From: an archaeon
GTDB lineage: Archaea > EX4484-52 > WAPT01
Length of the DNA stretch: 64,000 nucleotides
Assembly (NCBI GenBank): GCA_029258795.1
Contig: JAPDKB010000004.1
Span: forward strand, 1 to 64,000
Direction of reading: 5' to 3'
The notes beneath the pieces are model-generated. The model saw only the letters and a program-made list of their open reading frames with translations, did no database searches and was not told the DNA's origin. Position 1 is the first letter of the stretch. Every line of letters starts with the position of its first letter. This document shows, piece by piece, positions 9,111-16,649 of the stretch. The position numbers were made by a program, and so were the translations under genes.

Positions 9111-10054
9111 CCCGTACACCCCTCCGCCTCTAACGCCACTCTCAAGGACTCCATTGCATCCTCTCCCGTTACGAGAGGTTCAGCGTTTTTCCTCACACAA
9201 TCCAGAAAGTGCGCAAGCTCTCTTTTTAACGGCTCCTCGAACTTCAGCTCTATGATCTTTGCAGGATGCCAGAGCAAGCGTGGATCAGGTTCCTCTTCGT
9301 TCGTGTAGATCTCCAAAGTTTGAGTTATGTAGTTAAGATGTATGAACGCCTTATCCAGCGTTACGTACATGTGTCTTATCTTGCGGGGAGAGACCCAGTT
9401 TGTAACTATTGATGCGGAACAATTCTCCAAACTCATCCAGATCTGGGCATGGTCCTCAACACCCCTTCCCAAAAGTTCCATGGTCTTCGCTCTAACCTCC
9501 AGAACATTCTCTCCCGTGAGATATCTGACTATGTCGATGTCGTGGATACCGAGGTCAACAACAACTCCCGTGGTTATCCCCGCTCTCGGAGCAGGTACCC
9601 CCACCCTCACAATGTTGAATGCCAGATACCTCGCCTTCTTCTTCTCGACCCAGTCCTTCAGGTATTCAACAGCGGGGTTGAACCTCTCTATATGACCAAT
9701 CATCAGAATGTTTCCGCTCTCTTCAGCTTTATCCACAAGCTTCCTCGCATTTTCCATCGTATCAGCTATGGGCTTTTCCACAAGAGCGTTCGTTTGTTCT
9801 AGCACTTTGCATCCAACGTCAGCATGCAGCTTGGTGGGGACAACCACGGAAACAGCATCTGGCTTCTCCTTCCTCAGCATCTCCTCAAAATCCCTGTAGG
9901 CATTACAGCCGTATTTGTCAGCAACCTCTTTTGCCTTTGAAAAATCAACATCAACGACGGCAACAAGCTCTGACCCCCTGAGCTCGGAGTACACCCTCAC
10001 ATGATTCCTACCCATCATTCCGGCGCCAATAACCGCTGTTCTCAAAGTTTCCAT
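9107..10054 (-). CDS. Gfo/Idh/MocA family nucleotide-sugar oxidoreductase
   Basis: A 315-residue NAD(P)-dependent oxidoreductase. The Rossmann fingerprint is AVIGAGMMGRNHVRVYSE at about residues 7-24. The catalytic EKPIADT lies near 92 and the C-terminal half has the DLGIHDIDIVRYLTGE motif. It resembles WlbA/WbpB, which oxidises UDP-GlcNAcA at C3 ahead of transamination, and the DegT aminotransferase in the same operon fits this. Substrate is inferred from context. The ATG at 10054 follows AGGTGG with six-base spacing and lies 11 bases after the NAC stop; an upstream in-frame start would overlap NAC. Confidence 0.9.
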   Translation of the reverse strand: METLRTAVIGAGMMGRNHVRVYSELRGSELVAVVDVDFSKAKEVADKYGCNAYRDFEEMLRKEKPDAVSVVVPTKLHADVGCKVLEQTNALVEKPIADTMENARKLVDKAEESGNILMIGHIERFNPAVEYLKDWVEKKKARYLAFNIVRVGVPAPRAGITTGVVVDLGIHDIDIVRYLTGENVLEVRAKTMELLGRGVEDHAQIWMSLENCSASIVTNWVSPRKIRHMYVTLDKAFIHLNYITQTLEIYTNEEEPDPRLLWHPAKIIELKFEEPLKRELAHFLDCVRKNAEPLVTGEDAMESLRVALEAEGCTG

Positions 10055-10065
10055 GAAAATCCACC

Positions 10066-10404
10066 TCACTCACTCGCCTTCAACCTCATGATCGCTTCAG
10101 CTATGTCTCCATTGCATTCCTCCAGCGCTTTTCTCGCTTCCTCCATGCTGACATTGGCCTGCTGGGCAACGAGCTCAACATCTTCATCCTTTATGGCAAG
10201 TAATGGCTTTTCCTCCACCTCACCCTGAATCTGGAAGCTCTCAATACCCTGTACCCTTATCTTCTGCACCACAGGGTTCCTTATGATCAGCTCCTTGCTC
10301 TCGCACTTTATTATCACTTCAACGGCATCAACACTCTCAACATTCATGCCAAGCTTTCTCATCATCTTCTCCATCTCTCTAGGGTTAAAGCCGGCTGGCA
10401 GCAT
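10066..10404 (-). CDS. nac: Nascent polypeptide-associated complex protein
   Basis: A 112-residue archaeal NAC homologue. Archaeal NAC forms a homodimer on the ribosome near the peptide exit and shields nascent chains. It begins MLPAGFNPREMEKMMRKLGM, has the NAC domain in the middle (VDAVEVIIKCESKELIIRNP), and ends in a UBA domain (EDVELVAQQANVSMEEARKALEE, about 75-112). Length is typical. The gene heads the minus-strand glycan operon with only 11 bases to the oxidoreductase start, an odd partner. A TATA-like element near 10431-10440 is at leaderless distance from its ATG. Confidence 0.95.
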   Translation of the reverse strand: MLPAGFNPREMEKMMRKLGMNVESVDAVEVIIKCESKELIIRNPVVQKIRVQGIESFQIQGEVEEKPLLAIKDEDVELVAQQANVSMEEARKALEECNGDIAEAIMRLKASE

Positions 10405-10443
10405 ATTATCAAACTTTTAAAGAGGGGGAACTCTTAAAAATCT
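10405..10443. promoter_or_regulatory. Overlapping divergent leaderless promoters
   Basis: Only 39 bases separate the NAC start (minus) from the TctA-like start (plus). Two TATA-like elements are interleaved: CTTTTAAAG at 10414-10422, about 25 bases before the plus-strand ATG, and TTTTTAAGAG read on the minus strand at 10431-10440, about 30 bases before the NAC ATG. Each promoter therefore lies inside the other's initiation region, so transcription in the two directions may be mutually exclusive. This is inferred from spacing only. Confidence 0.55.
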
Positions 10444-11652
10444 ATGGCAGACATCACGATGGCTTTCCTTTTTCTGGCAGCAGTTTTTGCCGGTGTTGGA
10501 ATTGGAACTATAACCGGATTGGTGCCGGGGTTGCACGTGAACAATGCAGCGATACTTCTCTACTCCCTGATGGGTTTGAGCGGGATGGCAAGCGGCAACG
10601 TGTTCATCATCACTCTCATCATCTCAGCAGCCATAACCCACACCTTTGTGGATTTCATTCCATCCATTTTTGTGGGAGCTCCAGAGGAATCGACATCTCT
10701 ATCCGTGCTTCCGGGCCACAGGCTGATGCTCCGCGGCTTGGGTTATCAGGCTGTTGTTTACTCCGCTTGCGCTGGAGTTGCCGGAATCCTGCTATCCATT
10801 TTTTCGCTTCCCCTGCTCCTGAAGGCTGGAGCAGAGATGTATGGAAAGGTGAAAGCAGGGATGCCTTATCTGCTTGGCAGCATTCTGCTTTTCTTGGTGC
10901 TCACGGAAAAAAAGAAGAAGGATGCCATTCTCATCCTTTTCCTTTCATGCATGCTCGGCACGATAGTGCTGTCTTTACCCATGACGAGCTCAGAAACATT
11001 GACAAGCATGCTGACAGGACTTTTCGGCATAAGCACGATGGTGATGAGCATAACCACAAAGCCGAAGGTGAAAAAGCAGAGAATGAATGTGAGGATTGTA
11101 AAGAAGTGCCTGCTGAAGGACTCGCTGCTCGGCACCATGGCAGGCACGCTTTCCGGCCTGCTTCCGGGAGTAACATCAACCCAGACATCCATAATCATGG
11201 CCACGCTTTCCCGAATGAAAAACGAGCTGAGATTCATAAGCTTGTTAGGCGCTGCTAACACGGTGCATGCCTTCATTGCGGTCATGGCCCTTTTCATAAT
11301 CTCAAAGCCAAGGAGTGGTGTGGCTGTGCTGCTGCAGGAGATGAAGATTGAAACCATGATGACGCATATCATAGTGGCATCGATGCTGGCAAGTATGGCA
11401 GCATGCATTCTCACCGTAAAGCTAGCAAAGAAAATCGCAACAAGCTTGGAGCGTTTCAGATATGAAAGGATAAGCCTGGCTGTGCTTTTAATGCTCGTTA
11501 TCATGCTCTTCATCCAGACCTCATGGCTGGGCATGATGGTGGCGTTAACTTCATCATTGCTTGGCATACTGGCTTACAGAAAGAACGTGAAGAAGAGTTT
11601 ACTGATGGCCGCGCTCATTTTTCCCATAATCATCAACTATGTTGTGGTGTGA
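10444..11652 (+). CDS. TctA-like integral membrane transporter (DUF112)
   Basis: A 402-residue polytopic membrane protein of the archaeal TctA/DUF112 group. It has a duplicated structure with the signature GIGTITGLVPGLHVNN near residue 19 and a second copy GTLSGLLPGVTSTQTSI near 236, each followed by hydrophobic spans; about ten transmembrane segments are visible. Bacterial TctA is the large membrane subunit of tricarboxylate transporters, which also need a small subunit and a periplasmic binding protein. Neither partner is nearby, so archaeal members probably work alone on an unknown substrate. The ATG is at leaderless distance from a TATA-like element. Confidence 0.85.
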   Translation: MADITMAFLFLAAVFAGVGIGTITGLVPGLHVNNAAILLYSLMGLSGMASGNVFIITLIISAAITHTFVDFIPSIFVGAPEESTSLSVLPGHRLMLRGLGYQAVVYSACAGVAGILLSIFSLPLLLKAGAEMYGKVKAGMPYLLGSILLFLVLTEKKKKDAILILFLSCMLGTIVLSLPMTSSETLTSMLTGLFGISTMVMSITTKPKVKKQRMNVRIVKKCLLKDSLLGTMAGTLSGLLPGVTSTQTSIIMATLSRMKNELRFISLLGAANTVHAFIAVMALFIISKPRSGVAVLLQEMKIETMMTHIIVASMLASMAACILTVKLAKKIATSLERFRYERISLAVLLMLVIMLFIQTSWLGMMVALTSSLLGILAYRKNVKKSLLMAALIFPIIINYVVV

Positions 11653-11654
11653 AG

Positions 11655-11767
11655 TTAACACACCCCTTCATTTCATGTGGAAACAAACCGAAAATTTTAT
11701 AAAAATTATCGCAGGGTGGCGTGAATTTCCGCATTAACTTAACCCCCCTTCATTTCATGTGGAAATT
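11655..11767 (-). other. Pair of origin recognition boxes (ORB-like)
   Basis: Two near-identical elements read on the minus strand: TTTCCACATGAAATGAAGGG followed by GTGTG (minus-strand read of about 11655-11683), and TTTCCACATGAAATGAAGGG followed by GGG (about 11739-11766). This is the archaeal ORB layout: a TTCCA-N2-TGAAA core followed by a G string, bound by Orc1/Cdc6. Both have the same orientation. Between them lies an A+T stretch (AAAATTTTATAAAAATTATC, 11691-11710) that could unwind. The region sits between the TctA-like gene and the PolD large-subunit gene. The match is to known consensus features; binding is inferred. Confidence 0.7.
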
Positions 11768-11851
11768 TTGCGAATGTTAAGAAACGTTAAAACAATTAGC
11801 TGTTGTGAAAATTCGTAAAATTTGATTTGTTTTCCAAAAAATCACGTGAAA

Positions 11852-14800
11852 TCATGAAGAATTGTTTGAGGCAACAGCAAACAAGCTTATCTGCCTGTCT
11901 TTCCTACCGAATAAATTATCTATATCTCTCTCCAGAAGCTTGAAGGTCTGGAGCACATAGCTTGAAACGCGGTAACGCTCAAGCAGCATTTTCGTTGGCT
12001 CGACGTACTTTCTTATGGCGCCTTCCGGCACAGTCAGCAGGAGTTTGCCACCACACTTCTCGCATTTACCGCTCAGAGGCACACGCCTGTACTTTTCGTT
12101 GCAGTCCACACATCTGAACGTCTGCTTGGAGAAGGTTCGCAAATTACCCTTTATGTCTCGCAGAAAGTGGTTAACTATTACAGCTTCCGCCACCTTGTTT
12201 TCATCGCAAGCCCTTATCAGCTCCGCTATCCTCAACTGCTCCTCTATCTTCTCCTCCATTTTCTTGAGCAGAACATACCTAGTTTTCAGCGGAGCGTCCA
12301 CTATGCTTGCCGTATCATGCGTGAACTTCATCCTTATTTCCTCCCGATCGAGCACATCCTCCACCACTCTCGGCCTTACCTCTATTTCAGTAGGCATGGC
12401 GTAATTCAGGGTTGCGTAGTAGAACTCGAGAGGGTAGCGCTCATCTATGTCTATGTTCCATGCTTCATCATCTATCTCTTCAGGATTCAGCTGCACGGTA
12501 AGGACAAGCGGCGCATCCATCGTGGAAGCACCTCTCGTTGCTGGCAGATATTTTCTAGAGAAGTTCAGCAAGGCATCCATTAAAAGCATTATAGAGTCCT
12601 CATCTCCATCCGCGTTGCGGCGTTTCGCAGCATGCCAGAAGGGGTGTGCAAAACACACCCTCGCTTTGGTAAAGCCGATTATCCTTCCAACTATGCCCGC
12701 TGATGTGTGCGGCGCTAACCCAATCACGAGCTTGCCTATCAGATCTTCCTTCTTCTTCACGTTGTAGTATGGCTTAAGTCCGTAGAACTTGACGAGAAGT
12801 TCATCCACGAACTTTGCCACCCTCACCAAATACTCGGCTGCTGAGCTCTCATCGTTATCAGAGATTATTATGTCCTGAGGCATCAGCTCAACTATCTGCT
12901 CATCACTAACGAGCTCCTTGCCATAAATATCGTGTGTGTAGCCCAGCTCCCTCAGCTTCTCAACACTCACCCCTATTTCCTTCGGCTTGAAATGTGTTAG
13001 AGGCACGTCCGTGCTGTCATATCTGATGGTGCCGTCCTTGTTAACATACAGACCATGCTTGACCCTCAGCAGACCCTTCTCAAGCCGTTCCATCGTTCTT
13101 TCAGCTCCGGAAACGCCGCGCACACCTTTGAAAAGATTGGGCAGCTCCTTCATTTGGAGGTTACGAAGAGCATCATTAACGAACTTCCTTATCTTCACGT
13201 TCATTTTGGCATAAGGTCTGGTTTCCATACCGCAGTGCTTCCTCTCCTTCACTATCCTGCCACACTTAACGCACTGGAAATAAAGTGTCGTCTCGCTCCC
13301 GCAGAGAGGGCAGACGGGATAAAAGACAAAATCGTTGCATTTCTCACACTTGTAGAGTGGGAATTCAGCTTCCACATATCCCTTGGAATAAGCCTCACTT
13401 ATGTTCCTCATCCTGCCTCCCTGCTGTCCGCACGGGAAGAGCACCTGAGGTCTGCCCTTCATCACCCGTTTATCAGCTTTCTCTGGCCTGCCCATCTTCG
13501 TGCCCAATCTTGTGGGGGCTTTCTTCATTATTTTTACGCCAGCCAGCTTCTCCAGAGCTTCCATCACATCGCTGCTGCTATCGATTTTTTCCAGTAAAGA
13601 GTTCACGTTAACTTCATCCGGCCTGCCCAGACAGTAATATGCTGCCAAGCTTTTTTCACGCAGGTGAATTTTGCCGTCCTTAACTTCACACGGCAGGCAT
13701 AACTCCTGCAAAATTGCATGAAGCTTCTCATCATAATCAAGCACAAACACACCATTTTCCATCCTGCCCTTAGAGAAGAAGCTAACGAGCTGCTTCAGCT
13801 GCTCCTTATCTATGTCGTGCCAGAAAAAATTATAGTAGGGGTGGAGCGGCACACCCAGCTCTTTTGAAATTGTAAAAGCTTCTTCCAGCGCTGGCGAGAC
13901 ATACGGTTTCCTAATGTACCTGCTGACATCAGCGCTGCACCTCTTTCCTTCCTTCAGTGCTTTCTCAACCTCAAGGACCCACCACTCCTCGCAATAACCA
14001 GCTGGCAGTAAAACGTGGTTGTTGGAGAGAAACTCACCGAAAGGCACGAGTATGTCTCCCAAACTAAGAATCTTCACAACGTTTCTCTTATGGTGTTCAA
14101 CATCCTCTTTGCTCTTCAGCTCAACTATACTTCCGTCTTTGAGCAGGACAACTGGCCCCTCAATAGCATCACAAACAGTGACCACCGTTGCTTTACCCGG
14201 AGCTTCGGTCGCCATCTGAGTGCCAATGGCAAGGAAATCAACAAGATGTGCTGTTGCAGGATGGATCGCTGTGGCTGCAAGTCCTGCTGTTCTTGCCCTC
14301 CCGTACCTCAATCTAAATCCTCCCTTTCTTGCTGGATGCGCTATTATGGGCCTTCCAGCAACAATCTTCTCCAGATACTTGGTGCTCGGGATGTATTTGG
14401 CTCCATCTCCCTCCTCCCTTTTTACATCCTTGGCAGCATGTATCCTGTGCTTCATTTCTATGAATTCCTCCAGCCACAACCAGTCCTCCAGACCAAACTC
14501 CTTACCGTACTTCTTTATTTTCTTCAAGAGCTTCTCTGCTTTCAATGGCAAACCATCGAGCAGAACAAGACACATCCCGCCTCTTATCCTGTTGGTCTCC
14601 ACCCTCTCCAGATCCTTGTAGTTGCTGACCTCCAGCTTTTCGGTTGGCTCTCCGGTCATCTCAACTGGCACGTTCTTTATTATGAACTCTATCTCCTCTT
14701 TGGTTGGATGGTACTGCTTCTTAGCAACACGATTGTAATAATCCTCTACCTCTGTGTAGTAACGCAGTATTTCCTTTTCCTCCGGCTTGTATCTATCCAG

Positions 14801-15319
14801 CCCCAGAGCACGCCTTATGTAATCTGCTGCCACCACAGACATGGCAGATGCTGTACCTCCCGCACTCCTTATCGGACCAGCGTAATAAACCGCAAGATAC
14901 TCCGTCCCATCATTGTTTTTCTTAATCCTCACCCTCGATATTCCTTCAAGTGGTGCAGTAACCACACCGAGAGTTAGATATGCGACAGCAACCCTAACAC
15001 CGGCTTCAGCCGCCTCCTCCCTGCTTTCAAAAGAGCAGAATTTACCGAGGGCTGTTTCCTTCCCCGCTATGAAAGCCACCCTCTCGTCATTCTTGTGGTA
15101 CTGGCCTTCCAGCTCCCTGATCCTCTCCTTCAAACCGGAATTGAAAATCTGCGGGAAGATGATTGAAACCAGTCCCTCCACCTTTGCCGCAAGGTCTTCC
15201 GCCACAGGTATTGCTACCTTTTTCTCAGGGTCATAACCTCTTGCCCTTGCCTGATTTGCTATGCTGTACGCTTTCTCACATTCCTCCTTTATCGCTGAGA
15301 AATAATCCTTCCATCGCAT
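11852..15319 (-). CDS. polC: DNA polymerase II (PolD) large subunit DP2
   Basis: The catalytic subunit of the archaeal replicative polymerase PolD, 1155 residues from the ATG at 15319 (MRWKDYFSAI), a usual length without inteins. The PolD catalytic signature NADGDEDS lies in AKRRNADGDEDSIMLLMDAL near residue 885. Zinc-ribbon cysteines occur in CEKCNDFVFYPVCPLC near 660, CVKCGRIVKERKHC just after, and CVDCNEKYRRVPL plus CEKCGG near 1070. An upstream extension to 15532 is open but overlaps a divergent gene and does not look like DP2. A TATA-like TAAATAAAAGTT lies about 28 bases before the ATG. The small subunit is encoded 1.3 kb away on the same strand. Confidence 0.97.
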   Translation of the reverse strand: MRWKDYFSAIKEECEKAYSIANQARARGYDPEKKVAIPVAEDLAAKVEGLVSIIFPQIFNSGLKERIRELEGQYHKNDERVAFIAGKETALGKFCSFESREEAAEAGVRVAVAYLTLGVVTAPLEGISRVRIKKNNDGTEYLAVYYAGPIRSAGGTASAMSVVAADYIRRALGLDRYKPEEKEILRYYTEVEDYYNRVAKKQYHPTKEEIEFIIKNVPVEMTGEPTEKLEVSNYKDLERVETNRIRGGMCLVLLDGLPLKAEKLLKKIKKYGKEFGLEDWLWLEEFIEMKHRIHAAKDVKREEGDGAKYIPSTKYLEKIVAGRPIIAHPARKGGFRLRYGRARTAGLAATAIHPATAHLVDFLAIGTQMATEAPGKATVVTVCDAIEGPVVLLKDGSIVELKSKEDVEHHKRNVVKILSLGDILVPFGEFLSNNHVLLPAGYCEEWWVLEVEKALKEGKRCSADVSRYIRKPYVSPALEEAFTISKELGVPLHPYYNFFWHDIDKEQLKQLVSFFSKGRMENGVFVLDYDEKLHAILQELCLPCEVKDGKIHLREKSLAAYYCLGRPDEVNVNSLLEKIDSSSDVMEALEKLAGVKIMKKAPTRLGTKMGRPEKADKRVMKGRPQVLFPCGQQGGRMRNISEAYSKGYVEAEFPLYKCEKCNDFVFYPVCPLCGSETTLYFQCVKCGRIVKERKHCGMETRPYAKMNVKIRKFVNDALRNLQMKELPNLFKGVRGVSGAERTMERLEKGLLRVKHGLYVNKDGTIRYDSTDVPLTHFKPKEIGVSVEKLRELGYTHDIYGKELVSDEQIVELMPQDIIISDNDESSAAEYLVRVAKFVDELLVKFYGLKPYYNVKKKEDLIGKLVIGLAPHTSAGIVGRIIGFTKARVCFAHPFWHAAKRRNADGDEDSIMLLMDALLNFSRKYLPATRGASTMDAPLVLTVQLNPEEIDDEAWNIDIDERYPLEFYYATLNYAMPTEIEVRPRVVEDVLDREEIRMKFTHDTASIVDAPLKTRYVLLKKMEEKIEEQLRIAELIRACDENKVAEAVIVNHFLRDIKGNLRTFSKQTFRCVDCNEKYRRVPLSGKCEKCGGKLLLTVPEGAIRKYVEPTKMLLERYRVSSYVLQTFKLLERDIDNLFGRKDRQISLFAVASNNSS

Positions 15320-15376
15320 GGCAACAAATATTGATATATCAAAACTTTTATTTAATTTCAGAGCCAAAGAGTAAGC
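15320..15376. promoter_or_regulatory. Shared bidirectional TATA region between polC and coiled-coil gene
   Basis: The A+T block CTTTTATTTAATT at 15345-15357 lies 25-30 bases from both the PolD large-subunit start (minus) and the coiled-coil gene start (plus). It reads TAAATAAAAG on one strand and TTTTATTTAATT on the other, and both genes are then leaderless or nearly so. Confidence 0.5.
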
Positions 15377-15964
15377 ATGGTGTTTGGCTTTCTTTTTGGA
15401 AAGAAGGAAAAGCAGAACAAAAAGGATGAGCTCGAGGAGATAAAGAACCGTGTTCTGAGCACGGAAAACGCGCTGCACCAGCTTTCTGCTTACACTCAGG
15501 AGGAAATAACGAAAATCTATTCCTACCTCCATCAGTTACACACAGACATAGATGGAATTGCAAGTGTTGTTGACGAGCTCAAAAATGGAAGAGGTAATGA
15601 TAGTGGTGCTGCTATTTCCATCCTTCAGCAGAGGGTTGAGAGCCTTGAAAGGATGGCCGATAACCTTTCTATAATAGGCAGGGTCGCGCTGAAAAATCAT
15701 GAGAGGATAAGCAAGCTGGAAAGCAGGATAAATGAGATGCTTCTTGCGATAGACAGGCTTGTGGATGAGGTCATAAAGAACAGCGCCCAAGCAATAAGTA
15801 CTGAGGAAAGGAAGAAAGAGAAAGCCGAAAAAAAGGAGGAGACAGAAGTGAAGGCTGAGGTGAAAAAGGAGGAGAAGAAAGGGAGGATGTCGAAGGAGAG
15901 GGAGTACCTTGCTGAACTTGCAAGATTGAGGAAAGAACTCGTGGAGCTAAAAACATTCAGCTAA
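15377..15964 (+). CDS. Coiled-coil protein with N-terminal FLFG-KK motif
   Basis: A 195-residue protein of no family I recognise. It starts MVFGFLFGKKEKQNKKDEL, a short hydrophobic segment followed by lysines. Heptad-rich helices follow (about 15-130), then a highly charged Lys/Glu linker (about 133-175), and a final helix. The start resembles that of the winged-helix coiled-coil protein at 39835 (MGLLSFLFGNKK), so the two may share a membrane- or protein-anchoring N-terminal motif. It is divergent from the PolD large-subunit gene and shares its promoter region. It is probably cytoplasmic or peripherally membrane-bound; function unknown. Confidence 0.75.
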   Translation: MVFGFLFGKKEKQNKKDELEEIKNRVLSTENALHQLSAYTQEEITKIYSYLHQLHTDIDGIASVVDELKNGRGNDSGAAISILQQRVESLERMADNLSIIGRVALKNHERISKLESRINEMLLAIDRLVDEVIKNSAQAISTEERKKEKAEKKEETEVKAEVKKEEKKGRMSKEREYLAELARLRKELVELKTFS

Positions 15965-16024
15965 TGTCGAGTAAAATTGGGGATGGTGTAGGAAACATTT
16001 ATAAATGATGAAATTCGAACATAC

Positions 16025-16315
16025 TTACTGAGGTAATTGCCATGGCGGCTACCCCGAAAACAAAACATTACAGGATGTTCTTTAAGAAGTGGGTAGCCGT
16101 TGGAATGTATCTAATTCCCGGATGCTCCACAGAATAAATCCGGGATGACTCCACATCTCTTCTCATGGGGTGTGGACGACCGGAGGAGGTTGGTGTGCTG
16201 ATCTTCTCGGATGGAATTGATTCGGAGGGTGGGGGTCTGGAGGAGAGAAGGTACACACCCCCCACCGTCCGAGCCCGATTTTCCTCTTTTCCACATGTAG
16301 AAGTGGTGACCCTAA
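16025..16315 (+). ncRNA. Structured RNA of unknown family (about 290 nt)
   Basis: The 450 bases between the coiled-coil gene and the next small ORF have no convincing coding potential but fold strongly. Helices by eye: CGGCTACCC (16046-16054) with GGGTAGCCG (16091-16099); TCCCGGAT (16116-16123) with ATCCGGGA (16138-16145); CCACATC (16151-16157) with GGTGTGG (16169-16175, one G-U); CTCGGA (16206-16211) with TCCGAG (16268-16273), enclosing a G-rich strand (16228-16236) paired to ACCCCCCACC (16257-16266); and CCAC/GTGG (16291-16305). The G-U pair would be A-C on the other strand, favouring plus. TATA-like CATTTATAAATG ends about 25 bases before the start. I see no SRP, RNase P or tRNA signature. 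Ends are approximate. Confidence 0.6.
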
Positions 16316-16416
16316 TATTTTAGACAAACCTACATATAAATTTTTCGGTTAATGGGAAAAATTTCCTAAAATGAAAAAAGAAAAGCTTAAATAAGTTGGA
16401 AGGAATCTCAAACCTT

Positions 16417-16647
16417 ATGCGCGTGTCGATGGTTGAGCTGATTGTGGATGCCAAAATGGAAGATGTGGAAAACGCTTTGAAAAACAGCGAGTTTGTGGAT
16501 GATTTTGAAATAGAACCTCTTGACAAGGAAGACGTGCGAAAAAGCGTGCTGATAGTTTTCAAGGAACTGGTGGATTCCAAATACCTTGATGAGGTTCTGC
16601 GCAAAATCTTTCCGTTTGAGGAGATAAAGAAGGGCTTGGAAGAATGA
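16417..16647 (+). CDS. Small conserved-looking hypothetical protein
   Basis: A 76-residue acidic protein (MRVSMVELIVDAKMEDVENA) that I do not recognise. It has alternating beta-alpha character: a hydrophobic strand, a helix with the acidic run MEDVENALKNSE, then LIVFKELVDSKYLDEVL. It could be a small ferredoxin-like or ACT-like fold, which is a guess. The start at 16417 lies about 25 bases after the TATA-like CTTAAATAAG (16386-16395); an in-frame start seven codons upstream is possible. It converges on the PolD small-subunit gene, whose stop lies three bases beyond. Confidence 0.6.
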   Translation: MRVSMVELIVDAKMEDVENALKNSEFVDDFEIEPLDKEDVRKSVLIVFKELVDSKYLDEVLRKIFPFEEIKKGLEE

Positions 16648-16649
16648 AC

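Noticed and set aside
10866-11567. 233-residue minus-strand ORF opposite the TctA-like gene
   Set aside because: It mirrors the hydrophobic plus-strand gene, has no promoter, and lacks any recognisable domain.
14015-14977. 320-residue plus-strand ORF inside the PolD large-subunit gene
   Set aside because: It is an antisense shadow of a highly conserved gene and has no domain or initiation signal.
11852-15319. Intein in DP2, RadA or AtpA
   Set aside because: I looked at the usual insertion sites (DP2 NADGDEDS region, RadA and AtpA P-loops). The motifs are uninterrupted.
15320-15532. 71-residue N-terminal extension of the PolD large subunit
   Set aside because: It overlaps the divergent coiled-coil gene and the shared promoter, and the composition is unlike DP2. 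The ATG at 15319 gives the family N-terminus at the right spacing from a TATA-like element.
16004-16032. C/D-box-like ATGATGA ... CTGA pair
   Set aside because: No C'/D' boxes follow and the first box overlaps the TATA-like element, so a C/D guide RNA starting there is unlikely.
16286-16310. Third ORB-like site TTTTCCACATGTAGAAGTGG
   Set aside because: It shares TTTCCACATG with the ORBs but lacks the GAAAT-AAGGGG half, and it is explained by a hairpin at the 3' end of the structured RNA.
16025-16315. RNase P or SRP RNA
   Set aside because: ACAGAA occurs on the plus strand (16129-16134) and GAGGAAAATC on the minus strand, both like RNase P core pieces, but they lie on opposite strands. No SRP GGAAGG...AGCAGCC core is present.
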